A stretch of 64,000 nucleotides of DNA from Lasiosphaeris hirsuta (GCA_030549175.1 JAUKUA010000007.1:4464001-4528000); one strand, 5' to 3'; numbered from the stretch's first letter, positions 44,451 through 56,844 are shown. Numbers and translations: made by a program. The notes: a model not told the origin generated them from the letters alone.

Positions 44451-44826
44451 GTCAAATGAGGAGCCTCGGAACACCCCCAACCCCCACTCTAATCCTCCCG
44501 GCAGTTATTGGCGGGGGTTGGAGCTCACGCCTCAAGAATGGTTGGTTGCCCGCAGCGACCCTTGAGCTTTTAGGTCCACGCTTTCTTTTTCTTTGTCTCC
44601 AAATCCCAAGCCTATCTGCTCCCGAGCTCAATCATACTAACAACAGTATTGTGCATAAGGTACCTAGGCAAACACGGGTTCAAGGTCGGCGTCGTTGTCA
44701 CCCTCTTCACGGTGTTATTGCTACAAGTTTCAGCAGAAGTGCCACGATTTGACAAAGAGCGCACTGCCTCAAATCCCACCCCTAAAAGGGCACATGAGAT
44801 TCCAGCCGTGACAAGAAGCCAGGGCG

Positions 44827-45309
44827 GTGGATCGCACAGGCGCTAGCTCGTCGAATCCCAACCATCTCACCTACGATTGCATCCAATTTCTACATTTCAG
44901 GGTTGAGAAGAAAATAGTAGGGGATGTTCAATATTTCGCTTGTGTTTTATGGGATTGTGCCGGCGCCGCCATAGAACTGGAGCTGGGATTACCTCCCGAG
45001 GCTCGGGCAGCTCTTACTGTTCCACGATGCTGACATCTCCCTTGGTAGAGCGGCACACACTTGTCGGTATATCGGCTGTCAGCCTGGGTCGACACGTCAC
45101 GGCACACGGCGAAACATTTTGACGCCCAGCCATACTGGCTAAAAGAGTTCACAGAAGCCAGGAAAGTCTTGGTGCTTGAGGATGCCTTGGAGTATCTGAA
45201 GTCCCTCGGGTACATCCAGAAGTCTCTGGAGGAGCTGGAGACCAAACAAAACCATGCCGTGGGAGGTGGGTGGCTTCATTTTCAGGGCGGTGTTCACTGC
45301 TTGTTCTAA
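44827..45309 (+). CDS. Hypothetical, fragmentary coding
   Basis: Two plus-strand frames, 44827-45033 (contains FVEKKIVGDV-like polar text and CVLWDCAGAAIELELGL) and 45061-45309 (contains WLKEFTEARKVLVLEDALEY and HFQGGVHCLF), have protein-like composition and could be exons of one gene. I recognise no family. No clear junction was found. Confidence 0.3.
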
Positions 45310-46752
45310 ATTAGAAGGGGGGGACTGTGCCTACAATCTCGTGTCCGATGCAGCATGGGTAGTCGGTAGGGCCCTGTGAAGTGTGGCTTCAGGCCAGTTG
45401 AGGTCAAAGGGTTCAGGTCAGTATATGGTCAGCACCCAGCCGCTCCAAAGAGTGTGCAAGTCGCTACCGCAGATGCCACAGTGGGTGATCTTGATATCGA
45501 CATCTGTCCTCCCACGCTTTTGGCTCAAACTCGCCCCACAACATGTTGCCCTTAGCTGAGCCACTCAGACATTATGGCTACCCGGACATAACTATTAACG
45601 CCAGGTAATCGACGAATATGTTAAAGTGTTAACAAAGACATTGCTTCAGAGCTGACATCCATTTCCTCCGAGTCGGATATCATTGCCCCGGAAGGCGAGG
45701 AGAAATCGATTCCAAACGTTGGACTTGCAGCAGAGGATCCACTTGATCAGTTTCACACAGTGGCAACACATGATGGTCGACTTCAACGTGCATGATGCGC
45801 GAGTCAGTGTTATCGCCCCTGGAGGTTGCCTGGCACCAGCGTCAGGACCTGCACCCAGCGCAGGCATATAACCTAGCTCAACGGGAACTAACAATGGAAC
45901 TCTCGGCCACCCCGTAGAACAATCCGTGCAGAGAAAATTTGAGCCTGGGAATTACCAATTATCACATGTTGAATAGTTCGACGACAGTTTTCCGAATATC
46001 ATTGGAAATCGGGTGTGAGTTGTGGATATGTAGCGAAACGAACCCACTGTCGTTACTCATGACTTCCAGCAACGGCCACGGGTTTCGACAATGGCAGGAA
46101 AAGAGGGATAGACAGAAATTGGGAATACAGGTACCAGTCTAGGCTAACCGTTATATGTGTTCAATTTACTGCATCTATGATGCCATCCATACATCGCGGT
46201 GTTGGCTGACTCGTGCGGCATCACTGATATTACTTGACGACAGTGGCAAAGTTATGAGAGAATGAGAGGTGCGACGGTGTATCGCTCACAATATCTTTCA
46301 CCCCAAGTGAATTTTCCAATGACAAGCAACCAAATGGCCCGCAATGCACCATGATTCGACTCGCCGAATGATCGAACATCCAAAGTCCAGCAATCCACAT
46401 AAAAAGGTTAGGACAAAGTAGAAAATAACACTCTATCCCGGAGCTTGAGCTACTTTATAACCCCTCCCCCAGATTTCGGATGCACAACGTGTGAGGCTCA
46501 TCAGATGTTGAAATGCCATAGGGACACTATAGAATTGAATTAGCCTGAGTCTCGGCGAGGTGCTACCCGACACCAGTGGACAGCAACGTCGGCGATTTTA
46601 GCCAGGATAGATTGCGGGCGATAGTCGCGCCTGGTATAACACACGGGACGCCGCAGGAAACAATGAGCTTATGGCCTTTGTTTCCCCGTCCAAGAAATCC
46701 AGGTGGGAGATTGCAATCTCTCGCCCTCGCCCCATCCTTCCCTGCATCCAAG
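45310..46752. other. Intergenic
   Basis: About 1.4 kb. No gene or repeat that I can support; the last few hundred bases should hold the promoter of the secreted-protein gene. Confidence 0.5.
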
Positions 46753-48620
46753 ATGGCGTTTCTTGGCAGCCGGGCCCTCGGAGCAGCAGCAGCAGCAGCA
46801 GCACTCGTCCTCGCCCTCGCCCTCGCGACCGCGGCATCGCCCGTGGTGCTGCAGCGTCAGTACTGGCCCGACCCCGAAGCCGCGGTCCCGACGCTGGAGA
46901 AGTGCCTCGACCGGTCCTTCTCCAACCCCGGCTGGAGCATCTACAGCCCACAGCTGGTGACGGTCAACGGGTCCAGCGGCGGGTCGCAGGGGGACATCCG
47001 GTTCCAGGCCGTCAACTCGGCGAACGGGGTCACAGCCGAGTGCCGGGCGCAGAACATCGAGCTCGACCCCAAGACGCCCGAGGCCCTCGCCGTCTGGCAC
47101 AACTGCAGCTTGCCCGACCTGCAGTTCCAGTTCAGCCTGGCTAACTTGGACATGAATTTCCGAGGGAGCTGGGTGTGCGAGGCGTCGTCAAAGTACGTCA
47201 CACGGTGTAACTGCACTGCGGGACCCCCCGAACGTCTGGCGTCGTGGTGGCTGACTCGCTGTATCTCGATAGGCTTTCCTTCTCGGCCAACGGAACGTGG
47301 GTGTCACCGCTGATCCAGGGGTGCCTCGACGACTGGCAAGCCCCGCGCGGACAGGAGACTCTCTGCATCATGGGAAACTCTCAAGTCGCGGCAAGTCTCT
47401 CGAGCCCAGTCCACATTGCGCCCCAGCTACCGCTCCTCCCCTACACTGCCTACGAGCCACCACCGCGGTGCGTTGATCGTTCGGTGGACCCCGAGTGGCA
47501 GATTGAGAACCTGCTGTATCAGCACCACTCCAAGCAGAACGGGGGCAAGGCAGAGAAGACATACGACCTGTCACTGGATTTGATCAACCTCTCCAATGGC
47601 GGCAAGGTCGCATGCAACATCACCGTCGACGAACTAAAGAGCGTAGACCCCAGGGGTTCCATACCCTGGTCAGAGTGCTCGTCCAAAGTTACATACACAA
47701 ACGACACGATCAAGTCGTCCAAGATTATGCTAGACACGGTCCATGGCGTGCTCGGGGTGAAGCAAAGCTGGTCCTGCTCTGACGGTATCTTGGGCATAGA
47801 CCCGTAAGCACCGCGTTCCCCAGCATACCAAGATATGTAGAGACTACTAACCTAACCTCCCCCCCCCTCCCACAGGGACGACTTCACTGGTGTCGCCTAC
47901 CTCACCAACGCGGTCGAATGCAGCAGCCCCGTAACCATCGCAGGCCCAGCCACGGGCACCACCACATCCCGCTACAACTGCACCCTCGCCGCTCCGGCGT
48001 CGGGGGATGGCGTCCACCGCTTCTCGGGCTACTGGCCCGAGGCGCCGTCCATGCCGCACACAACCTACACGCGCAGCTGCACCATCGGCTCCGTCGTCAA
48101 CACGACCAGCCTGGCCCTGCGCGAGTACCAGATCGAGACGGTCGGCCCTGCCGAGCTCGTCGGGACTTTCACGCTCGAGAACCCCGGCCCGGGCGACGTC
48201 TATCGGCTGGTCGGCATTCCGGTTGTGGATGACGGGGTTTGGCGGGAGTGTGCGGCTGGAAAGGCGGAGGCGTTGCCGTGGCAGCTGGTCGGGTGTCAGT
48301 ACTCGCTCAACAGGAAGACGAGGCAGGTCGGCTTCAAGGTGAAGTGGTACTGCGATGACAGAGATCCGAGCCATCCGTAAGCGTTTGGAGATTGACACTC
48401 AGAAGCTTGAAACTGACAGCTTTACAGCATCTTGTTCGATGCGACGGCGACCCTCCAGCTGCCCGCGGAGAAGTGCGACACCGTCACTACGAATGGGGAG
48501 AAGAAGGAGTCTTGCAGCTTGCCGCTCGGGGTGGCGGAGGTCAAGTTACCGGTCACGGATTTTTCGTGGAAGACAACTTCAACGCCAATGGATAGGGGAC
48601 CGACATTGCCTTGGATTTGA
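46753..48620 (+). CDS. Secreted Cys-containing glycoprotein of unknown function (554 aa)
   Basis: Exons 46753-47192, 47273-47803, 47876-48376 and 48428-48620 join in phase (555 codons). The N-terminus is a textbook signal peptide with a poly-Ala/Leu core (AAAAAAALVLALALATA). The mature part is Thr/Ser-rich with paired cysteines in similar contexts (WHNCSLPDL, GTWVSPLIQGC, ETLCIMG, RYNCTLAAP, RSCTIGS, GCQYSLNR, WYCDD), suggesting several repeats of an extracellular disulphide domain. Many NxS/T sites are visible (NGSS, NCSL, NCTA... in intron excluded, NITV, NDTI, NTTS). No GPI signal or membrane helix at the C-terminus, so probably secreted. I recognise no named family. Confidence 0.82.
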
Positions 48621-50988
48621 GGGGTGGCTGTTGATATACGCAGGGTTAACGGATTCAAGCCTTCTGCATCCTCATCTACACCATGTCATGATACACATTG
48701 CATGTCTAACGACGCATTTGATGAGGTTTAGGATTGTGATACGGCGAGGGACGACCTAAGCTACACGACAGATGACGAGATATCAACATGGCTCACCCAT
48801 TTACCTAGGTACCAAACTTTAGATTTGGAAGAGTTTGGCGGTGTGGTGGTAGTCTCGCCGTATCGCTTATATATTCGACTGCGTCGGTATTATGGCGATA
48901 GGCATCTTTATACCCGCTTAGAACCAAAATGCACCTGGTGATCTCTGTACTGTTCCGCTGTTAGAATCAGAGGCTTGTGAGCTTTTCTATATATTTACGC
49001 TTCCGGGAGAAATACTTGTAGTCTAACGATCTCGAGCCCCGACATTCAAAAACACTGTGGAGATAACAATATGACAGAAGATTATGGGACTGGGTTGAAG
49101 AAACTTCAGAGTAAAAGCTGAAGAATTGAGACTGGAGTCTCGATATGAGGTGTAGCGGGGAAGTCGGGGTAGAGCGTCACATATTAGACGACGCTATGTA
49201 GGCATCGACGTGGTTGGATGTGGCGGGAGGTACTTGCAGCTATCATTTTGAGTTTTTCAGAATATGCCGTCGTTGATTTAGTTCCCTCATCACCTTCAGA
49301 CCAGTAGCCATAATGGAGGCGCTCGCTAAACTGGTTTCTGAACGACAGAGGGAATATTCGCAACCCAAGATCCAGGTTTACATCGCCAAAGGCATTCGGC
49401 CATACCATGGTTGACCCAGACACGGAGGCTGACTTCCTGGACATCTTCAAAGGCTTCGCTATAACTATTTTGGTTTCCTTCTAGCATTTCGGAAACTGAA
49501 GACTCGTGGGGAAAGCCCTACTACGGAGCCTGCTATACCTAGTAAAGTTGTCTTTACGACGAGGCCGAACACGATGAGGCGGATTATATGTGGGAGCCAA
49601 TCCGATCTGTTCTCACGCAGTATACGATTGAGTGATCGACGGCCACCGAATAATCCCTCATCCACGCATCACGAGAGTAAACACACGTCATGGATAACGG
49701 TAACGGCTAGGGTACTAGAAGGTCCACCAAGAAAAGCTTAGCCTACGGTACGGAGTTTAAGGACGATAAGGACAGCCCCTAATTTCAGCAGCAACAGCAA
49801 CAGCAACAGCAACGGCCCGCAGGTCCCGCAGGTTCCGCAGATCCCGACGGAGGACGGTGTCTTGAGCCCGGGATTTGATTTTGCTGTACCGCAATCGGTG
49901 ACCACCGCGACCCGACTAGATGCCTCCCGCCTGGATGTTAGAATTCGAATGCGCCAGTCCCGGTGTCACACTTTTCCGCAAAAGGAATTGCGTCTTGCCT
50001 ACAGGGCTAGACCACTTGTACACCCATATGCCATATGCGACACTCAGAGTATGCGACCCCTACCTGGCAACCGGGCAAGAAGTCATTGGACTTCCACGAC
50101 CGCTAGCACACCCGCTAGCACACCCGCCTCGACGGGCCGAGACGGAAGCGCATCGACCGACCCAGACGGGAAGCTGACCTAGTGGCCCCCAATATTCGGC
50201 ACGCCATTCGATGTGACAGGGGAACTAACCGCCACACATTGCACACATTGCACACATTGGGACGAAACAAAGAAATATCAACGCGGGAGCTGAACGCCCA
50301 TTAGCTGATGAATGCAGTAAAAATTGAATGGCTTTCGTGGCAAATGGTCTGGAAGGTCTGGACTTGTTATTGCCCAAAAACACAAAAAGCCACGGTTCGA
50401 CGATGCATCAAATGCTCACGCGGGGGGCCTGCAAGGAGCGAATGGTCTAGACCTTTGGTGCTGAAGTGGCGAAAGCGGCGAAAGCCAAGGCGCTTATTAC
50501 CCCAGCAGCACCCCAGCATCCCGGCACGCTACTCCCCCCTGACTTTCGGCATCGGCCAGCCCCTCCTTAGTGCCACGCCCCGCTGAAGATTCGATTCTTG
50601 ACCGGCCAGACCACTTCAAATAGAGATAGCATGTAGATGTGTAGACGTGATGGTATTGTAAAATGACATGGTTTTACCAAGAAAATTTAGCTAGTATGGA
50701 GGTATCTGCCAAGTATTACCCCGAATACTTTGGCAACAGCTCGCTTGGCACCTTACGCGGTAATGTGACCTGGCAAAAAACCTCCAAAGAAGATGTTCCA
50801 ATTAAGCCTGTCCGTCCAGCTCCCAGCTCTTCCCAGCTCCCAAGTCCCAATATGTCGGGTCACGCTAATGCACCAACCAGGGGGGGGGGCCATCCCACCC
50901 CAATCTTTTGGCTTTTTCGATATCCCCTAAAAAAAATTTCCCCCATGATCATGATCCTTGATACATACAATACGCCACGCGCCTTTCA
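48621..50988. other. Long intergenic region with CAGCAA repeat
   Basis: About 2.4 kb without a supported gene. A CAG/CAA tract lies at 49786-49812 and a G run at about 50881-50889. Frames at 49862-50182 and 50308-50586 have no recognisable content. Confidence 0.5.
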
Positions 50989-52116
50989 TCAGCACGCAGC
51001 GGCCCTCACACCGACAAAGACATCCTGGCTCGCAAGGCTCCCGCTAAGAGCGTGCGCCGGATCCGTCACCGATTTCTTCTTTCTCAGCCGTAGATCGAGA
51101 AAGTGACGCACCGTGCCCCTGACCTGGTCGGCATAGCTGGCGAACCGGAAGCCAAATGTCTCGTCGGTAAGGCTCGTGTCGATGGGCAGGGGTATGGTCT
51201 CGACGGTCCCATCCATGATCAGCAGATGGCTCCTGACAGCCTCGGCGAACTCGCCCCGCGCAATGTCGCGCGCGTCATTCCAGCACGCCGGCGCGCCAAG
51301 GATGTAGCCCTGGCCGCCCGGCACCCCAAGGTCGAGAGAGGCGACGTGGGCCCTCGCGACATCCTCGACGCACACCGTCACGCCGATATAGGGCCCGAAT
51401 TTCTTGCCCAGCAGCAGCGCCAGCACCACCCCGTTTGTGCCCTGCATGGCCTGCGCTGGCGTCGCGGCGGAGTCGTTGCGCCCTAGCACGAACCCGGGGT
51501 GCAGGTGCACCACGTCGAAGGCGGGCCGCTCCCGCTCCATCCAGGCTTCTGCGTGATGAAGCGCTGCGACTTTGGATGCCGCGTAGGCGGCGAACTCGGA
51601 GTGGCAAGGGCCGGCCACGCAGGGAACGCGGTCGTCGGGTGTGACAGGCGTCGAGGGGTGGCGCCGCCTCCGTCCTTCTAGCTCCTCAATGGGAACGAGA
51701 GCGACGATGGAGCTTGTGATGACGATGCGGCGTACCGTCCCGACTGTGTTGGCGGCTTCGAGAACGTTGAGTGTCCCTTGAACGGCCGGCTGGGTGAAGT
51801 GCTGATGGTGCCGGCCGAGCGCTATCGTGTCGGCACCCGATGCGAGTGGTGATGCGATGTGGATAATGTGCGTGACCCCCTCGACGGCATCGTCATAGGC
51901 GCCGGGGAGGGTAATATCGGGGACGATGGTGAAGGTGAGCCGTGACCCGGGATGCATCGATCTGATCTGGGGTCTCGCGGCGACGGCAGCGGCCTTTGCT
52001 TCTGAGCGGACGGCCGCCCGTACGTGGTAGCCGGCGTGGAGGAGATGGAGAAGCGTGGATGCGCCAACGTGTCCCGTTGCGCCTGTGATCAAGACGAGAT
52101 TCCTCGAGTGCCGCAT
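50989..52116 (-). CDS. NAD(P)-dependent reductase/epimerase, extended SDR (375 aa)
   Basis: Atypical/extended short-chain dehydrogenase similar to dihydroflavonol-4-reductase-like fungal enzymes. Single exon; I chose ATG 52116 because the nucleotide-binding motif LITGATGHVGAST starts eight residues later. THIIHIASPL is the strand 4 motif, RRIVITSSIVALV holds the catalytic Ser, and AAYAASKVAALHHAEAW the Tyr-x3-Lys pair. VVHLHPGFVLGRND follows as the substrate-side motif. Probably cytosolic; the substrate is unknown. Confidence 0.9.
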   Translation of the reverse strand: MRHSRNLVLITGATGHVGASTLLHLLHAGYHVRAAVRSEAKAAAVAARPQIRSMHPGSRLTFTIVPDITLPGAYDDAVEGVTHIIHIASPLASGADTIALGRHHQHFTQPAVQGTLNVLEAANTVGTVRRIVITSSIVALVPIEELEGRRRRHPSTPVTPDDRVPCVAGPCHSEFAAYAASKVAALHHAEAWMERERPAFDVVHLHPGFVLGRNDSAATPAQAMQGTNGVVLALLLGKKFGPYIGVTVCVEDVARAHVASLDLGVPGGQGYILGAPACWNDARDIARGEFAEAVRSHLLIMDGTVETIPLPIDTSLTDETFGFRFASYADQVRGTVRHFLDLRLRKKKSVTDPAHALSGSLASQDVFVGVRAAAC

Positions 52117-53559
52117 CTTGTCGGCTGTGTAGAAGAAGAATGTGGGGACCAAAAACTTGACCAAAAACTTGAACAACACGAGGGGACGAGAGCAAAGTCA
52201 GGGGACCTTAATATCTGGTCAAAGTCTTTCCTCCCCCCCCGGGGGGAGGAGGAGAGATATATGAATCACGTACTTCTAGACGGCCAGAGGTCCGCGGCGT
52301 GGCCTAAGTTTTGGCGGGGTGTGGGAATCCCATCCCCTGCAGTGTTGTGTCAGAGGTCGCAGGTGATTGGTAGCTGCATCGAGCATGCCAAGAAATAAAA
52401 GAAGTGAAAGCTGAAGGAACTGACGCAGCCTCATTGTCCACCAAAACGAGCCACAAAAAAGTCTGCGGGTTGGAGCAGCTACTCAGAACGAATCAAACCC
52501 AGCTCAGATTCGGATGCTGTGTGGCCAGTCCACAGCCGTAATCTTACACGATTGTAAAATTTGCCACTCACCTAATCGTGTGTTTTTGTTGGTACGGCCG
52601 CATGTCATGGTGGGTTTTATTATGCTGCATCGATACAACGAGCAAGAGTACGACTATATTACTTTCCAGACAGCGAAAGAGATTCCTACATTTTTGCCTC
52701 GTTCGTGCTTTCTCAGGTCTGTTGTCATGGTCGGCAAAATGTGCCCAGTCCACCAGCTTCAGCTCTCGTCTTCGCCTCTCTTCTGGATATGGATATGCCG
52801 ATGGTCAAAGAACGTTGAGGTGTCTACCCGACAAGAGCGTTATGAAAAGTTTCATGATGTAGTTGTAGGACTTGGACGTCACAGTTCTGTCTTCTCTTTT
52901 TGTCACAACAACATCCAAACGTCTTGTAGCGGGAGGTTGGTACTGGCTATACGGGCGCCATCTCAGCGGATTCTCGGTCTGCAGTCCTGCACTGTCGCGG
53001 TTGGCTAACTTGGGGTACGCCATGCCAGTAGCTTTTGTCATGTAGCTCATATGATCTGCAGACGAAGTTGTCAATTGCAAGCGATTAGAGGCAACCATGA
53101 ACAGTCGGAAGTATACGTTGGGCGCTACATCTTAAACCGGCATGGCGGAAACTTTTACGCCCTCTCTATAGTTCGATTCTATGAGTTTATGCTTGGAAAA
53201 CCTGTGGTGGATGTCATACTTTATGCAACATGCAGAAATATTGTGATTTTCTTGGCATTGATAATTAAAACGAGTAAAAAGTCAACAACATAACCAAGCT
53301 GCAACCTAATAACGCAAGTAGGTATCCCGCTCTCTACCCACTGATAAATTTCATGTCTCTCGCAACTAACATTTCCCGTATAAACCACAGTGACACCAAG
53401 TAAGGGCCTGATCCACAACCCTTCCCGTCACGTCCCGTGTATAAATAGACCTCCTTCCCTAACGTTAGCCGACGACTTGTTTTACTCTTGAGTTCGCATG
53501 CCCCTCTTCTCTTCCTTCCCCTGCTACCTTCGCCTGGCGGCTATCACGGCTACGATTTG
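52117..53559. other. Intergenic
   Basis: About 1.4 kb. A 164-codon plus-strand frame at 52514-53008 is open but shows no recognisable protein features. Composition becomes TpA-rich from about 53470. Confidence 0.45.
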
Positions 53560-54420
53560 ATCCTACCCTCGACAGGCCGCTCTAGAGGATAGTAACGTAT
53601 TCGGTATCCCAGAGGTCCTTACTATAGCGGGGGGCCACTAGCTCGTCGTAGATACTAGCTACCGTGTATAAGGCTATGCGGCTAGGTAGGTTACTACTGT
53701 TAGAAGTTAGGTTTGGGAGGGCGTCGAAAGAGCCCCTATACTCCCGCTACCTTATAGCCTTCCATAGGTCCTTTAGTTAGTTAGCCTTATAGACCCTCTC
53801 TAGCTAGACTCCTTCCCAGACTTCTTAACCTTCCACCTTATAGTGTATACTTGGAGCTCCTTAGCCCGCTATCCTTCTTCTTATACTACTCCTCTAAGTA
53901 AGCCCTACCTGACTGGAAAAGCTCTTCTCTCTACCGCACCGTTACCACCTTAACGTCGCGGTGTTCCTCCAGGTCTAAGTTACATATCTGGTTTAGCTCC
54001 CCACATAACATTCTATAGTAGATCTCTAGGTTCCTCTCACTTTAGAAGTCTCGGAAGCCTTCACCTTCGGTCTCCCGGAGTAAGTAACTTAGCCGTTTCC
54101 CCTGTTCCTAGATACTGGCTAGCTCCGCAGCGTTTAGGGGTTTCCTCCCCTCGTGTACTCGGAGGATATTAAGTACTCCTTCTACTACCCCTCGTAGGTA
54201 GACGTTCTCTTACACTTTTACCATAGCCTCGTCGATATTTACGGCTAGGGTATCTAATAGGCCCGATGTTCCTCTTATATCTTCGTCTACGGGCTCCATA
54301 CCCTCTACTAACGGTATAGGGTAGTCCTCCGGCCTTGCTGTAATCCCCTAGAGGTCCTCCTACGTAATGTTTACGGCGAGGTCATTCCCGTTATTCTCAC
54401 CCCTATTATATACGTCCATG
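53560..54420 (-). pseudogene. RIP-mutated ORF of a repeated element
   Basis: The minus strand keeps one long protein-like frame (for example EGRKPLNAAELASI, LCGELNQICNLDLEEHRDV) interrupted only by TAG codons, roughly a dozen, many where Gln fits the context. TpA is abundant and CpA/TpG scarce. This is the pattern expected of CAG-to-TAG changes by RIP. The protein is not recognised; a transposon or repetitive-family ORF is likely. Confidence 0.6.
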
Positions 54421-54795
54421 GGTAGTCTTACCTGTAGTACTAAGTGTAACACACACTTGTGAGTACAGGTTCTGGGAGCACCGTTGAGCGATGCAGAGCA
54501 CAGGATAAAGAACACATCCGCGGGAGTCCTGTGTGAGGAGCGGGATAATTCGGGACGCAGGCCACAAAGTGACCTCACAGCACTCTTCCGTTTCCGGATA
54601 CTCTGGCCCAGATAGAAAAGAGCCCTGGACCACCCAACTCTGTTGAGTGATCCAGGCTTTAGTTGATCTTCTTGCAACCACATAACCACTGTTCCATTAT
54701 CTTACACTGCGACCCCCTATCCTCGTCACCCCAGCGCCCAACAGCGTTACAGTAAGTCTAACCACCGTTTCGCTACCTCTTCGGCTATAGCCTAG
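54421..54795. other. Spacer
   Basis: About 375 bases. Composition around 54430-54700 is more normal than on either side, suggesting a junction. No gene is supported. Confidence 0.4.
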
Positions 54796-55031
54796 TGATA
54801 CGGGTAGAGTATTGATGGATTAGACAAATAGATAAGTCGATAGATAAGAGGAAGGATAGACAGTGAATGGCTTCTTCATGGCCCTAGCGCCCACCTGGAC
54901 CTACATCTTGAGCCTGGCCGGCAACCATTCCTAACCTCCTCCTCTGTTACCCAATTTACTCTACTTCACGGAATACAGCACAATTGCCAGTATTTACGTG
55001 ATTTGAGTTAGGGTCGCTAGAAACCCTATTA
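54796..55031 (-). mobile_element. Solo LTR, family B copy 2 (236 bp)
   Basis: Inverted relative to the copy at 43458-43692. It starts TGATACGGG and ends CCCTATTA, so the terminal CA has become TA. Perfect 5-bp duplications CCTAG flank it (54791-54795 and 55032-55036). Differences from copy 1 are mostly transitions, consistent with RIP. Confidence 0.82.
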
Positions 55032-55036
55032 CCTAG

Positions 55037-55600
55037 GCCTAGCCTCGGCTTCCTCAAAGGTAGCTCCTTCCTTCCCGGGTAGCTTCTTCTGCCGCTTCTT
55101 CCCCCTTCTCATTTTTAACCTTTTAAGCCTCCTTAGCCTTAGCGGTCTTCGCTACGAACTTCGCGTTCCGGGCCTTAGCCCCGGCCTCCTTACCAGCCTT
55201 AACGTCTTGTTAGGGTAGAGAAGTCGGCCGTCCGAAGTTATCTTGGGCCTAAGAGGATCTTACTTTTCTAGGGAAGCCTCCTCGCGAGAGCCGAACTGTA
55301 GATCCTAAAGGCCTTTGTTAAGATATACTTGTTGTCAAACGATATAATCCATACCTTGGGCCTAAGGGACTTAAACACCCTAACCGGTACTAGCGAGGTT
55401 GCGGTCTTCACTTTCTACTTCACTATGACCTCTGTGACCTCTGTGACCTCACGAGGGCCCTCTCTAAGGTCATAGTTGCTTTCTCGACCTTTTCCGTCGC
55501 GTAGGTATAATCTAGTTAATTTACTCGGCGAGTATGATCCCAGCGACCCTAGCCTTAGCTATAGTCCTCTCCTTCTTAGCTACAGTGTACAATGCTAGTC
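55037..55600. repeat. RIP-like degraded repeat DNA
   Basis: TpA-rich, CpA-poor sequence like 53560-54420. A minus-strand stretch still reads PKVWIISFDNKYILTKAF, so it was once coding, but no family is recognisable. Confidence 0.5.
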
Positions 55601-55859
55601 ATGATCATATTGAGCATCAAGACAGGCGTTGACTCTGACTAAATCGCTAGGATATTTCTACAAGCCAAGAGTGTGATATGACCGGCAACTTCTTCCTCCA
55701 TCTCCTTTCCGACCCTCTCTAGGTCCCATATCATACCAAGCCCTCCTCGATGGCGACGCCAAAGAATAAAGGTCGGAGGCGATGCACTCCTCGTACCCGA
55801 GCTCAGTATCGGCAAGAAACCGAGCTGAAGGCGTCTTCTATCAAGTGAGGGTCATGGAT

Positions 55860-56460
55860 CATCCCCAGCAGGTTGCAACCCGTCACTTCAGCTGACGACG
55901 TGGTCCGCTTCAGGGCTCTACCATTGCGAAGCGACAGCAAGGGGGCCTATGAAATCGCAGTACAACGTACGTTTCAACCACTGACCGTCCGAGGCCGATA
56001 GCTAACAGGATCAATAAACCCATGATAGAAACTGACGGGATCGCGATAAGCTTAAGCTCAGAGCACAGGTTCAAGCTCAAGATATCAGTCGGGGGCGTAA
56101 ACGTCGGGAGCCACTGCTGACCACTTCCGAATTAGCCATTCCATCGCCGAGAAGGCTGCGAAAACCGATGTGACTTCCGGCTTTGAGATCCAGGTGTTTG
56201 CGCCGCGCGGGTAAGCTTCCCTCCATCAGTCCTCAGACACAACGACTCACCCCACACCCTAATCGCCACCATCACCCTGGATGGCCGCAACAGACCACTA
56301 TACTACACGGCCATGGAGACTCCCGTGTACGACACAGGACGCGGCTTTCTCATCTTTGTCATCATATCAGACGGCAGAGTGTATACCTTGTTCAACCTTG
56401 AGATGCACGACTTCATCTCGCGTGCATCCAAGACTTTCTTGGCACCTCAGGACTGAACCA
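55860..56460 (+). CDS. Possible small multi-exon gene, uncharacterised
   Basis: Several short plus-strand stretches look coding and could be exons: KPMIETDGIAISLSSEHRF near 56020-56075, AAKTDVTSGFEIQVFAPRG near 56155-56212, then ITLDGRNRPLYYTAMETP and YDTGRGFLIFVIISDGRVYT up to TGA at 56454-56456. Splice joints are not settled and some stretches may belong to a relic. Confidence 0.3.
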
Positions 56461-56658
56461 GGAGCTTGCATTCGTCGACAAGCAGCTCTCGGATCGTAAG
56501 TGAAATCCCGCATGCCGTGCTGCGAGGACCTTGATTTGAATGCTGACCTGACATCGGCTAGAGAAACATCTGAATGAGTATGACATAAGAAAGGTTCCAT
56601 CTCCCCCCATTCACCCGCCATGACGCTAGAGCTAACTGGAAGCCGTGAACTCGGATAG

Positions 56659-56830
56659 TGTGGGCGAAGCAGAGCAATTGGGAAAAGTGGGAATGAATTG
56701 TTGTTGCGGGCCAGGAACTTCCTGGCCTTCAGCAGCTATCTAGGTGTGGCATGGCGCTAAGGCCATGGCACTAGCCAGGCAGGCGAGGTGGCGTGTGCGC
56801 TACCCTCGAGGTGGGGCAGCACCTCCAACA
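56659..56830 (+). mobile_element. Solo LTR, family A copy 2 (172 bp)
   Basis: Starts TGTGGGCG and ends CTCCAACA, with perfect 5-bp duplications GATAG at 56654-56658 and 56831-56835. Same length as, and nearly identical to, the copy at 33053-33224, in inverse orientation. No internal element is attached. Confidence 0.88.
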
Positions 56831-56844
56831 GATAGGGGTCTATT

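Noticed and set aside
46598..47100. Cys/Arg-rich minus-strand ORFs over the secreted-protein gene
   Set aside because: Antisense of the GCA-rich signal peptide; the poly-Cys stretch is just the reverse of poly-Ala codons.
52514..53008. 164-codon ORF as a gene
   Set aside because: No start context, domain, helix or homology by eye, and it lies at the edge of RIP-like DNA.
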